A DNA stretch of 46,815 nucleotides from Firmicutes bacterium HGW-Firmicutes-11. GTDB lineage: Bacteria; Bacillota; Clostridia; Peptostreptococcales; Anaerovoracaceae. Of the stretch, positions 33,509 through 41,846 are shown one piece after another. Location of the stretch: the NCBI GenBank assembly GCA_002840285.1, contig PHAE01000016.1:1-46815 (forward strand), in the 5' to 3' direction. Position numbers and translations under genes: made by a program. The notes beneath the pieces are model-generated. The model did no database searches and was not told the DNA's origin. It was given only the letters and a program-made list of their open reading frames with translations. Position 1 is the stretch's first letter. Every line of letters starts with the position of its first letter.

Positions 33509-36493
33509 ATGGCGGGAACCGGTATCCAAGAACTTCTGAAATCAAATATCTGCTTTGAAATGATGTTCGACCTCAACCCGGACGCGGCCATCGTGACGCG
33601 TTTGAGCGACGGTTTGATCGAAGGAGTCAATGATGGTTTCATCGCCATGTTCCAATATAGCCGCGAGGAAGCGATCGGCAATCGAACCCTCGAACTAGGG
33701 CTCTACGCCAATCCGATGGATCGCAAAAAAATGGTCGCGCTGCTTTCGGAACGCCAGTCCTTCAAAGGCGAGGAAGCCATTTTTCGAAGGAAAGATGGAA
33801 CCAACTTCAACGGGATCCTGTCTGCCAAAACGATAGCGTTCAGCGATGAATTTTTTATATTTTCCAGCATCCGCGACATCACTGCCCAAAAGAAAATGGA
33901 AGATGCGTTGAAGCAAAGCGAACGCAACTACCGGACACTCACAGAAAACATCACCGACGTCGTCTGGACCGCCGATCTGGATCTCCAGACGACTTTCATG
34001 AGTCCTTCCATCGAGAAACTTTTGGGGGAAACTCCAGAAGCCCATATGAAGCGTCGTCTCTACGAGAAATTTCCTCCGCAATCCATCAACTTGTTGTACC
34101 AGACCTTGCAAGAGGAGTTAGAAAAAGAAGAAGATCCGACGGTGGACAAAAACCGTTCAAGAACCCTGGAACTGGAGCAGTACAAGGCGGATGGCTCCGT
34201 TTTGTGGGTGTGTATGAGGGTCTCCTTCCTAAGAGATGAAGCTGGCAAGGCCATCGGCATTTTAGGTACCAGCAGCAACATCACGGAGCGTAAACTGACC
34301 CAGGACAAACTGAGCGAAAGCGAAGAGCGCTTCGAGTTTCTCTTCAACAAAGTTCCTTTGGGTTACCAATCGCTGGACGCGGATGGTTGTTTTCTTGATG
34401 TCAACCAGCAGTGGCTGGATACCCTGGGCTATGCTCGCGAAGAGGTCATCGGCAAATGGTTTGGGGATTTTCTCACGCCTGCGCACCAGGACGTGTTTCG
34501 TCAACGATTTCCGGTATTCAAGTCGAAGGGGCAAAGCCGCAACGAATATGAAATGATCCATAAGGATGGCCGGTCCCTGTTCATTTCCTTTGAAGGCAGG
34601 ATCGGATATGACGAGACCGGAGAATTCAAACAGACCCACTGTGTTCTCCAGGACATTACAGAACAGAGATATACAGAACTGGCCTTGAGGGAAAGCGAAG
34701 AGCGGCACAAGCTTTTATTTCAGTACTCCGGCGTTGCGATCGAATACTACTCCCCCGACGGCGTCGTCCTATCCTACAACAACAAAGCAGCGGTAAACAT
34801 GGGAGTCAAAGGAGGAGATCTTCTCGGGAACTCCCTCTATATGATTTTTTCCAAGGATGTCGCTGACCTATATATGAACCGGATACGGGAAGCGTTGACC
34901 AGCAGCCGCCCGCAAGAGTATGAGGACCATATCCACCTGTTCAGCGGTCCCAAATGGTTTTCCCGCACCTACAGCAGGATCATGGACCCAAAGAACCAAA
35001 TCACCGGTGTGCAAGTCGTGTCGTTGGACATCACTGACCGCAGATTGACAGAAGAGGCGCTCAGGGAATCCCAGGCGATTCTTATGACTGCTTTCGAGAC
35101 CAGCCAGGCGGGGATCGCGATCGCCGATGCCCCCGACGGGAAACTTCGCTATGTCAACAAAGCCGGACTGCTGATCCGGGGAAAAACCCATGACGAGATC
35201 GTCCAGGATGTGGACGCCTCGAAGTATGTAAGAAGCTGGAACATGTACCACTTGGACGGAACACCTTATAAGACCGACGAAGTTCCTTTGACCAGAGCCG
35301 TCAAATTCGGAGAAACCTGTAGTGAGGAATTCATCATCCGCAGGGACAATCTTGAAAGCCGGTTCGTGCTCGCAAATGCGGCGCCCATCAAAGACAAAGA
35401 TGATAATGTGGTGGCCGGCATTGTGGTCTTCATCGACATCACCGATCGGAAGAACGCAGAAAATTCCCTGGTCTTCCTGAGCTACCATGACTACCTGACC
35501 GGACTCTACAATCGCAGATACTTCGAGGATGCAAAAACAAAACTGGACAGTGATGAAAATCTGCCACTGTCCGTTTTGATCGTCGATATCAACGGGATCC
35601 GCCTGATCAATGATGCCTTCGGTCATTCAGAGGGCGACAAGGTGATCAAGGAGATCACAGAGATCATGCAAGAGAATTGCCGCAAACAGGATGTCCTGGC
35701 GCGAACCGGCGGAGACGAGTTCACCTTGCTTATGCCGAAAACCGAGCATGCGGAAGCATATACGACACTTACCGATATTCTTCGGAAGTGCGAGGCCTAC
35801 AACAAAACGCTCCGAAGCCGCGGCTACGACATCAGCCTCTCTATCGGCTACGACACAAAGAGCGCCCCGGAAGAGAACATCGATAAGGTCTTGAAAACGG
35901 CTGAGGATTACATGCATAAGCGGAAGCTTTTGAACAGAAGAAGCTCCTACAGTAGTTTGCTGTCATCTATTATGGCTACCATGTACGAACGGAGCCAGGA
36001 AACCGAAGAGCACGCAGAACGGATCGCGGAACTGTCCCGAATGATGGGCAAGCAGTTCAACCTTCCCCAGAAGAGTCTGGATGAGCTCGAGCTGTTTTCT
36101 ATGCTCCACGACATCGGGAAGGTTGGGATCGATGATCGAATCTTGAACAAACCGGAGGAGCTTACCTCCGGCGAATGGGTCGATATGCGCAAGCATCCCG
36201 AATCCGGCTTCCGTATCGCCATGTCTTCTGCAGAACTCCAATCGATAGGGGAATACATCCTTACTCACCACGAAAGATGGGACGGAACCGGATATCCCCA
36301 GGGCTTAAAGGGAGAAGAGATTCCCTTGCTTTCCCGCATATTGGCTGTGGCCGATGCCTACGACGCAATGACCGAAGACAGAGTATACCGCAAGGCCATG
36401 TCGAAAGAAGCCGCCATCGAAGAAATCAAAAAAGGCGCCGGAAAGCAGTTCGACCCTCATGTGGTCAAGGTGTTCCTAAAGAGCATGAAGTAG
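33509..36493 (+). CDS. Multi-PAS GGDEF-HD-GYP signalling protein (994 aa, soluble)
   Basis: There is no signal peptide or membrane helix, so the protein is probably cytosolic. About five PAS repeats fill residues 10-650; several end in the PAS/PAC signature such as ILGTSSNITERKL, CVLQDITEQRY, VVSLDITDRRL and VVFIDITDRKN. A GGDEF domain follows (intact GGDEF with RKQD as RxxD site), then an HD-GYP domain (HDIGKVGIDD and HHERWDGTGYPQGL). Both opposing activities may be present. It starts with GAGGAGG 6 nt before the ATG. Its place after hydA raises the possibility of redox or gas sensing, but no cofactor motif is visible. It ends in TAG. Confidence 0.92.
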   Translation: MAGTGIQELLKSNICFEMMFDLNPDAAIVTRLSDGLIEGVNDGFIAMFQYSREEAIGNRTLELGLYANPMDRKKMVALLSERQSFKGEEAIFRRKDGTNFNGILSAKTIAFSDEFFIFSSIRDITAQKKMEDALKQSERNYRTLTENITDVVWTADLDLQTTFMSPSIEKLLGETPEAHMKRRLYEKFPPQSINLLYQTLQEELEKEEDPTVDKNRSRTLELEQYKADGSVLWVCMRVSFLRDEAGKAIGILGTSSNITERKLTQDKLSESEERFEFLFNKVPLGYQSLDADGCFLDVNQQWLDTLGYAREEVIGKWFGDFLTPAHQDVFRQRFPVFKSKGQSRNEYEMIHKDGRSLFISFEGRIGYDETGEFKQTHCVLQDITEQRYTELALRESEERHKLLFQYSGVAIEYYSPDGVVLSYNNKAAVNMGVKGGDLLGNSLYMIFSKDVADLYMNRIREALTSSRPQEYEDHIHLFSGPKWFSRTYSRIMDPKNQITGVQVVSLDITDRRLTEEALRESQAILMTAFETSQAGIAIADAPDGKLRYVNKAGLLIRGKTHDEIVQDVDASKYVRSWNMYHLDGTPYKTDEVPLTRAVKFGETCSEEFIIRRDNLESRFVLANAAPIKDKDDNVVAGIVVFIDITDRKNAENSLVFLSYHDYLTGLYNRRYFEDAKTKLDSDENLPLSVLIVDINGIRLINDAFGHSEGDKVIKEITEIMQENCRKQDVLARTGGDEFTLLMPKTEHAEAYTTLTDILRKCEAYNKTLRSRGYDISLSIGYDTKSAPEENIDKVLKTAEDYMHKRKLLNRRSSYSSLLSSIMATMYERSQETEEHAERIAELSRMMGKQFNLPQKSLDELELFSMLHDIGKVGIDDRILNKPEELTSGEWVDMRKHPESGFRIAMSSAELQSIGEYILTHHERWDGTGYPQGLKGEEIPLLSRILAVADAYDAMTEDRVYRKAMSKEAAIEEIKKGAGKQFDPHVVKVFLKSMK

Positions 36494-37492
36494 CTATTTG
36501 TGTTTCACGACGACTCGACCGACGAGTCGTCCTTTTAATATCAGATCGATTTTTTCACTGACCTGTTCCAGGCTGATCACTTCGATGCTCTTTTCCAGAT
36601 CCTGTAGTTCCCAACTTCCAGCCAGTAAATTCCAGACATCCAGGCGCCGCTCCATCGGACATTGCACCGAATCGATGCCCAAAAGAGAGACTCCACGCAG
36701 GATGAACGGGAAGACCGTCAAACTTAATTCGGCCGATGCTGCGTTGCCGCAAGATGTGACCGTTCCCCCGTACTTCGTTGACTTGATCGCAGACGCTAGT
36801 ATGTTGCCGCCCACCGTATCGATGACTCCTGCCCATCGCTCTTTCAAGAGAGCTTTGCCGGACTGGTCGTCGAGTGTGTCCCGCAACGCAATGGCAGAAG
36901 CGCCGATCTTCTTCAGCATTTCCTCCGTCTCCGGCTTTCCCGTACCTGCGACTACCGTGTATCCCAGTTTGCTAAGAAAACCGACTGCAATACTGCCCAC
37001 GCCTCCGGTGGCTCCTGTCACGAGGATCTCTCCATCCTCTGGCCGAACTCCGTTTTCGATCAGTCGCTTGACCGAGAGAGCTGCAGTGAACCCCGCGGTT
37101 CCGTACATCATGCTTTTCTGTTCTGTCAACCCTTCCGGCAGTTTCGCGACCCACTGCGCCGGTACTCTGATGTACTCGCCCAATCCCCCGGCGGTGTTCA
37201 TTCCCAGATCGTATCCGGTCACCAGCACTCGGTCGCCGACCTGAAACTGTTCATCCACGCTTTCTTCTACAACACCGGCGGCGTCGATCCCGGGGGTGTG
37301 AGGATATTGTCTCGTGACTCCCTTGACCCCGGTGGCGGACAATGCATCCTTGTAGTTCAAAGAGGAGTAGCTTACCTTGATCAGCACATCCCCAGGCGGC
37401 AGATCATCGATCTCCCGGTCCAAAATTTCTTGAGAGTAGCGCTTTTCAGCATCCTCCGTGACCCAATACGCTCTAAATTTCTTGTTCTTCAT
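36494..37492 (-). CDS. YhdH/AcuI-type zinc-less quinone oxidoreductase (acryloyl-CoA reductase family)
   Basis: The 332-aa medium-chain dehydrogenase lacks the catalytic zinc cysteines and matches YhdH/YhfP. Family signatures are SYSSLNYKDALSATG near the N-terminus, HTPGIDAAGVVEES, and the NADPH-binding VTGATGGVGSIAVGFLSKLGY. Characterised relatives (AcuI) reduce acryloyl-CoA to propionyl-CoA with NADPH; others have unknown substrates. It follows mtbB by 22 nt with GGAG upstream of its ATG, so the two are likely co-transcribed, yet no pathway link is known. Its TAG stop abuts the TAG stop of the convergent PAS gene. Confidence 0.9.
   Translation of the reverse strand: MKNKKFRAYWVTEDAEKRYSQEILDREIDDLPPGDVLIKVSYSSLNYKDALSATGVKGVTRQYPHTPGIDAAGVVEESVDEQFQVGDRVLVTGYDLGMNTAGGLGEYIRVPAQWVAKLPEGLTEQKSMMYGTAGFTAALSVKRLIENGVRPEDGEILVTGATGGVGSIAVGFLSKLGYTVVAGTGKPETEEMLKKIGASAIALRDTLDDQSGKALLKERWAGVIDTVGGNILASAIKSTKYGGTVTSCGNAASAELSLTVFPFILRGVSLLGIDSVQCPMERRLDVWNLLAGSWELQDLEKSIEVISLEQVSEKIDLILKGRLVGRVVVKHK
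36509..36536 (+). terminator. Terminator hairpin for the multi-PAS gene
   Basis: GACGACTCG (36509-36517) and CGAGTCGTC (36523-36531) form a perfect 9-bp stem with a 5-nt loop, followed by CTTTT. It lies 15 nt after the plus-strand TAG, within the last codons of the convergent YhdH-like gene. The T-run is short. Confidence 0.55.
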
Positions 37493-37514
37493 ACTACACC
37501 AACTCCTGTTCCTG

Positions 37515-38897
37515 TTAGATTCCTGTTTTCTTTTTGAATTTCTCTACACAGTTGATCTCAAGGTCCAATAATCTTGCTATGTTGAATTTTGCTTCGATCC
37601 CTCTGCTTGCCGAACCATATCCCATAAAGATCGAGGAGATGTCCAGGTCCTCCCTGACTTCCCGCATCGTGACTTCATCGGTCAAGTCGCGCAAGCTTAC
37701 TTTTAATTTATCTGCTACATATTTTTTTGCGTCGTCCAGCCTCATGTTTTTCGCCAGCTGCATCCTTGCAACCAGGTCCCCTGAGGTTCTTACGCCGCCC
37801 ATACCTGACGCCTGACTGTGTACGATCGCCATTCCCGAGGGATCACCGTAGCCCACCTACAACCCGTCGAGCTTGCCGATTTCCGCCATAGCGGTGGAAG
37901 CTCTCGAAACGCAGTCGATGGGTGGCGTGATCTGCATCGGTACGCCACCGACGCCCATTCCCACATTTGCATGCACCGGGATCGTCGATACAGCTGCAGC
38001 GTATTTACACATCGTCAGCGCTCGTGCCAGGTTCCAGGGGAAACTTCTGCTTGAATTGGTGTTGACGACCACGCCTGCGACATTTGCGCCAGCTTCCGCC
38101 AGCATTCTGCACTGTTTGTGGGGATACATGCCGGCAAGCCGTTCTCCTTTGTATTCCAAAGCGCTGTGAAATCCAAGGACGAATTCGCTGGACATCCCGA
38201 CCTCGATGTTCATCCGGGGATATTTGGCTCGGAGTTGCTCCACCGCCCGAAGGCAAGCGTAAAACTCCGCATCCCCTCCTGCAGCGGACGTGTCGAAGTC
38301 CAGGCCATCGGCGCCGGCTTCGTTCATCGCAGCTCCAAGTAGCAGGAGATCATGTTCCAACATAGACGCTGCTTCCATCTGCGCTTCCCGCGCTTCTGTG
38401 ACCATTCCCTTCGGTAGTAGCTCTGCCGCATTCTCGCATGGACCGTCGGGCTTTGTATAAGTTGGCATATTCGGCATCACACCATACAAGAGCGCCGGTG
38501 TTGTGGTGAGCAATGCCTCCGCGACGGCATACTGTTCCTCCGGCAAAATCGTCTTTACCGGCTTGGCGCTGTAATGGACGTAGGCCATTTCCAGCGTGTC
38601 GGCCATCAACGCTCGCTCATAGATCTGAAGAATTTGGACCCGGTCGATCGGGATCCCCAGGCGTGCGAATTTCATTGGCTGGGAATCATACGTCAAAACA
38701 AGTTCATTGCCGCGCTCTACACTGACAAATTTCCTCGGATCGCAGATGATATCCATCAAGTGTTCCGTATCCTCATCGGTCAGCGGTGGACACTTGGCTT
38801 TTTTCACCGCATCTTCGATTCCGGCTTCCACGTCTACTCGGATTTCCGCTGTTGTCATCTCAACAAAGGATCCGTCTCCCATTCTTGTCAGGATCAT
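37515..38897 (-). CDS. mtbB: Dimethylamine:corrinoid methyltransferase with in-frame TAG (pyrrolysine)
   Basis: MtbB moves a methyl group from dimethylamine to a cognate corrinoid protein. The gene reads 346 codons, TAG at 37857-37859, then 113 more codons to TAA, giving 460 residues with pyrrolysine at 347; archaeal MtbB is of similar length with Pyl near 356. The flanks match the family (AEIGKLDGL before and VGYGDPSGM after the TAG), as do MGVGGVPMQITPPIDCVSRAS upstream and a C-terminus ending AKFNIARLLDLEIN. The ATG at 38897 is 7 nt after GGGAGG. No mtbC corrinoid protein or pyl genes are adjacent. Annotation pipelines would split it into 38897-37857 and a downstream fragment. Confidence 0.93.
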
Positions 38898-38934
38898 AGC
38901 GATTCCTCCCTTTTGTTTCTTTTCCCGTCGATTC

Positions 38935-38962
38935 ATTCTATCACAGAAAACCACAGTGGCAA
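38935..38962 (-). promoter_or_regulatory. Promoter candidate for mtbB
   Basis: TTGCCA (38962-38957), a 16-bp spacer and TAGAAT (38940-38935) lie about 38 nt before the mtbB ATG. The same hexamer on the other strand (TGGCAA) sits at the -35 position of the divergent MaoC-like gene, so the two promoters overlap back to back. Confidence 0.55.
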
Positions 38963-38986
38963 CAGATGGTAATTTTGTGGTATAAC
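38957..38986 (+). promoter_or_regulatory. Promoter candidate for the MaoC-like gene
   Basis: A -10 TATAAC (38981-38986) preceded by TG (extended -10) is 18 bp from TGGCAA (38957-38962), a weak -35. The start codon is 30 nt downstream. Confidence 0.45.
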
Positions 38987-39015
38987 TGAAGTAGGAAGAA
39001 TGGAGGTGAATCATC

Positions 39016-39432
39016 ATGAGTATCAACGAACGTTTCCAGATAGGTCAGACCGCGGAGGACCATGTAATCGTAACGGAGAAGTTGATTTATGAGACGGCGG
39101 ATTTCAGCGGGGACTACAATCCGGTCCACACATCAGAAGATTTCGCCAGAAAAACCAAATTCAAGAGTCGTATCGCACACAGTCTCATCTGCGAAGCCCT
39201 CGTATCGAAACTGATCGGGACCCAACTCCCCGGGGCCGGCGCGGTCTTCATCAACATCAGTTTCGCTTGTCTGAAGCCAGTCTATATCGGCGACGAGATC
39301 AAGGCCATAGGCACGATCAAAGACATCGACGTGGCACGAAGCATCTTAGACATTCAGGTCGCATGCTTTAATGAGCGTGAAGAAGTTGTAGTAGAGAGCC
39401 AGGCGAAAGTACTTTACCTGGACATAGAATAA
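39016..39432 (+). CDS. MaoC-like (R)-specific enoyl-CoA hydratase
   Basis: The 138-aa single hot-dog protein has the hydratase-2 motif: FSGDYNPVHTSEDFARKTKF, with the catalytic Asp and His, followed by IAHSLICEALVS. Relatives (PhaJ, MaoC) hydrate trans-2-enoyl-CoA to (R)-3-hydroxyacyl-CoA. A C-terminal strand region matches the family length of 130-150 aa. GGAGGTGAATCATC precedes the ATG. It is divergent from mtbB and followed by a strong terminator, so it is monocistronic. The physiological substrate is unknown. Confidence 0.9.
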   Translation: MSINERFQIGQTAEDHVIVTEKLIYETADFSGDYNPVHTSEDFARKTKFKSRIAHSLICEALVSKLIGTQLPGAGAVFINISFACLKPVYIGDEIKAIGTIKDIDVARSILDIQVACFNEREEVVVESQAKVLYLDIE

Positions 39433-39435
39433 GGA

Positions 39436-39478
39436 CGGCCCTCCTCCGCTCCGGCGGAGGAGGGCCGCCCTCTTTTTG
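39436..39478 (+). terminator. Strong intrinsic terminator after the MaoC-like gene
   Basis: A 13-bp GC-rich stem (39436-39448 with 39455-39467, core GGCCCTCCTCCG) and a 6-nt loop are followed by TCTTTTTG at 39471. It lies 3 nt after the TAA. Confidence 0.92.
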
Positions 39479-39494
39479 AAAGGGGGTCGTTCCT

Positions 39495-39974
39495 GTGTTG
39501 AAAAACTGGAAACCTTGGCAGAAGAACCTGGCGTCTTGCCTGGTCATTCTGGCAGGCGGTTTCGTATTGTTCAATGTGGCATTCATGCTTGCCGCAGCCG
39601 TTAGAACAGTATTCATGATGGTGCTTGGAACGTTTGGAGCTCTGCCCCAGGGACCGGAAGACTTTCTGGCAGCGGTCTCATGGCACTATGTATTCGTCCT
39701 TGTGGTGCTTCTGCTCACCTGGCTGGTGTTCCGGACCAAATGGAACGATCTGGTCAAGGCGACGTTTCTCACTATGCCGCTGATGGTCGTCATCGTGGAG
39801 ATCGGCATACAATTCTACGAGCGGCCTGCCTGGATCTTTCCTGTCGGCGCTGCTGTGATCCTTCTCGTATTGCTTTGGCTGTACAAAACCAAGCGACCCT
39901 GGCAGTATTGCTTCGCTACATTTTATGTGGCAGCCATCGGAATCTACATTCAGGTCACCGGAATGGATATTTAA
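39495..39974 (+). CDS. Membrane protein of unknown function (159 aa)
   Basis: The protein is not recognised. It has about four to five hydrophobic helices (residues about 13-40, 58-75, 87-105, 112-127 and 135-153) and very short loops. The start is GTG at 39495, nine bases after AGGGGG; the next codon TTG is the only close alternative. It lies directly after the terminator, with no obvious promoter, and its TAA overlaps by 3 bases the stop of the convergent stalk-domain gene. Confidence 0.75.
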   Translation: MLKNWKPWQKNLASCLVILAGGFVLFNVAFMLAAAVRTVFMMVLGTFGALPQGPEDFLAAVSWHYVFVLVVLLLTWLVFRTKWNDLVKATFLTMPLMVVIVEIGIQFYERPAWIFPVGAAVILLVLLWLYKTKRPWQYCFATFYVAAIGIYIQVTGMDI

Positions 39975-41455
39975 TAGGGCATCAAGGTCTCATAGTCCAT
40001 GATTTTTGCTCCTGCCGGCAAGGACAGATCCACAGTCTTGGAAGTCTCAGCCATCACTGAAGTGATCGTCATGGACATGTTCATCATGCTTTCCATCGAG
40101 AACTCCGTTGTCATATCGGAAGTCAACGGAGTTCCGTTGAGAGCAAAGTTGAAAGTCGTTCCTTCCGCTTCTCCGCTTCCCGTCATGGCGTAGGTGGCAA
40201 GTTTTCCTCCGGTCGTTTTGATCGTAAGATCTGCCTCAAAGTCGATGGCATCCAGTCCCGCCTTCATCTCTGCAAGTTCTGCCGGGGTCATCAGCATGCC
40301 CTCAGTCAAAACCGTTTTTGCATACGCCGCAGTGATCGCAGCCGCGTCTAGTTTCAATGTGTATGTTGATGTGCTACCGACTGTAGTCTTTTTGAATGCA
40401 TCGTCTCCGACCAGGTTTTTCAGGAATACGTAGGCAGATGCTGCATTTTTATAGGTATCAACATCCGTCGGTGCCGCAGTTGATACAAAGCTGGAAATCA
40501 GTTTGTCCAGACTGACCGGTGAGGAACTCATATCCATCAGCGGGCGGATGTCGAATCCCATTTCGTCATAGAGTTTGAATATATCCATCTTCAGCCAAGT
40601 GTTTGCGTCGATGGAAGGATCCATAACCGCAAACATCGGAGCATTCATATACATGATTCCATCTGCGCCGTTCATCTTCATTTTCATTGTGATGTCTTTC
40701 AGCATATCCAGGCTTGCTGTAAAGGCTGCCTGCTGATCTTCCGGCATCTGGGCGATAGCTTCGCTGGCATCCACAGCAAAGTGCATGGTCATGTCAACAT
40801 CTGTTTTGTGCTGGATCCCGTCGATGTCTCCTTCCATGGTAAATGCCATCATGTCTGCCCCGGCCTTCACTTGGATTTCCGAATCAAAGCTGCCTTTCAA
40901 AGTGTAGGTTTTCTCCAGGTCGAGATCCGTGGAAAGCAGAAGATTGATGATCGAAAAATCGGCATCTGCGTTGGCAAACAGCTTCTCGAAGTCATTGATC
41001 AAGACCGTTTTTTTGCCGCTGTCCCAACCAACATTGTAACCGAGGCTTTCCGCCATAAACCGGGCGGAAACAAACGTCCGGCTGGTCGCCTTATCAATGA
41101 AGGGAACGACGTCCATCTTCTTGACGGTGGTCTTGCCATCTTCTACGATGTTGATGTCGCTGCCGCCGATCTGAAATGACAGAGTCAATGCATCGTTGTT
41201 CGCTGTTACTGTTCTGGTCGCCGCATCGAAGGCGACGGTCATGCCCATTTCCTCCAGGATCTGACGGAATGGCACCATGGTCCTGCCGTTTATGATCTGC
41301 GGGACTGCATCCTTAAATGTGATGTATTGTCCATCGTACAGCACCTGTATCGATGCCGGCGCCGATGCCTCAGCGCCGAAAGCCGTAAAGGTCGCGCTGA
41401 AGACCATCAGGATCATCAATGTCGTAAGTAAGACTCGTTTCAATGATTTCTTCAT
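39971..41455 (-). CDS. Secreted protein with copper-amine-oxidase-like stalk domain
   Basis: The 494-aa protein has a Sec signal peptide (residues 1-27, ending AFGAEA). Next is a copper amine oxidase N-terminal-like stalk domain (about 35-150): VLYDGQYITFKDAVPQIINGRTMVPFRQILEEMG, then TFVSARFMAESLGYNVGWDSGKKTVLI. This module is common in cell-surface proteins of Clostridia and is thought to be structural, not catalytic. The remaining 340 residues, rich in Asp, Met and Thr, are not recognised, though they resemble beta-rich lipid- or sugar-binding domains. It ends TAA, overlapping the convergent neighbour. Own promoter upstream. Confidence 0.88.
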   Translation of the reverse strand: MKKSLKRVLLTTLMILMVFSATFTAFGAEASAPASIQVLYDGQYITFKDAVPQIINGRTMVPFRQILEEMGMTVAFDAATRTVTANNDALTLSFQIGGSDINIVEDGKTTVKKMDVVPFIDKATSRTFVSARFMAESLGYNVGWDSGKKTVLINDFEKLFANADADFSIINLLLSTDLDLEKTYTLKGSFDSEIQVKAGADMMAFTMEGDIDGIQHKTDVDMTMHFAVDASEAIAQMPEDQQAAFTASLDMLKDITMKMKMNGADGIMYMNAPMFAVMDPSIDANTWLKMDIFKLYDEMGFDIRPLMDMSSSPVSLDKLISSFVSTAAPTDVDTYKNAASAYVFLKNLVGDDAFKKTTVGSTSTYTLKLDAAAITAAYAKTVLTEGMLMTPAELAEMKAGLDAIDFEADLTIKTTGGKLATYAMTGSGEAEGTTFNFALNGTPLTSDMTTEFSMESMMNMSMTITSVMAETSKTVDLSLPAGAKIMDYETLMPY

Positions 41456-41484
41456 TATTTTCCTCCTTTTCGATCCAATAACAC

Positions 41485-41499
41485 ACTCTAAGTTAGAGT
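41485..41499. repeat. 15-bp palindrome in the stalk-gene leader
   Basis: ACTCTAA and TTAGAGT are perfect 7-bp arms around one base, 30 nt before the ATG at 41455 and downstream of the predicted start of transcription. It may be an operator or a leader hairpin. Confidence 0.55.
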
Positions 41500-41550
41500 A
41501 ATACCTTCTTTATTTTGTTCCCGACTTTGTTTATTTTTTGTCTGGTTCGT

Positions 41551-41579
41551 ATTATATTCCCATTCATTCCGGGATACAA
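41551..41579 (-). promoter_or_regulatory. Promoter of the stalk-domain gene
   Basis: TTGTAT (41579-41574), 17 bp, and consensus TATAAT (41556-41551) on the minus strand. The leader would be about 90 nt and includes the palindrome at 41485-41499. Confidence 0.65.
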
Positions 41580-41605
41580 GCCGTTTTGCACTTTTTAGGG
41601 ACTGC

Positions 41606-41809
41606 TTATGCCAGCTTTCTTACAGACAAAACGATCATCGCTACTGCCATGGCTGTCGTCAGGACCGCTGACAGGATCCCGATGTTCATATGGAAATTCA
41701 GCGAGCTGACCTCCGTTACTTTGTTGGCCTTGATCCACAATCCACAGACGAGGGTTGACAGCATGGACAAACTTGTCACGATTCCCAAAATCACTAAAAA
41801 CACTTTCAC
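41606..41809 (-). CDS. Small two-helix membrane protein (67 aa)
   Basis: The protein is unrecognised and has two hydrophobic helices (about residues 1-25 and 43-62) joined by a short polar loop containing NKVTEVSSLNFH. The start is GTG at 41809, eight bases after GAGG. It follows tetR by 37 nt in the same operon, so the TetR protein probably controls its own gene and this one. A role in envelope stress or transport is only a guess. It ends TAA. Confidence 0.7.
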   Translation of the reverse strand: MKVFLVILGIVTSLSMLSTLVCGLWIKANKVTEVSSLNFHMNIGILSAVLTTAMAVAMIVLSVRKLA

Positions 41810-41846
41810 CTTTTCTTCCTCACTTTCTTCAACTCAAACTGTTTCA

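Noticed and set aside
37515-38897. mtbB as a pseudogene broken by a nonsense mutation
   Set aside because: The only stop is TAG at the exact family Pyl site, the downstream part is fully conserved in frame, and promoter and Shine-Dalgarno are intact.
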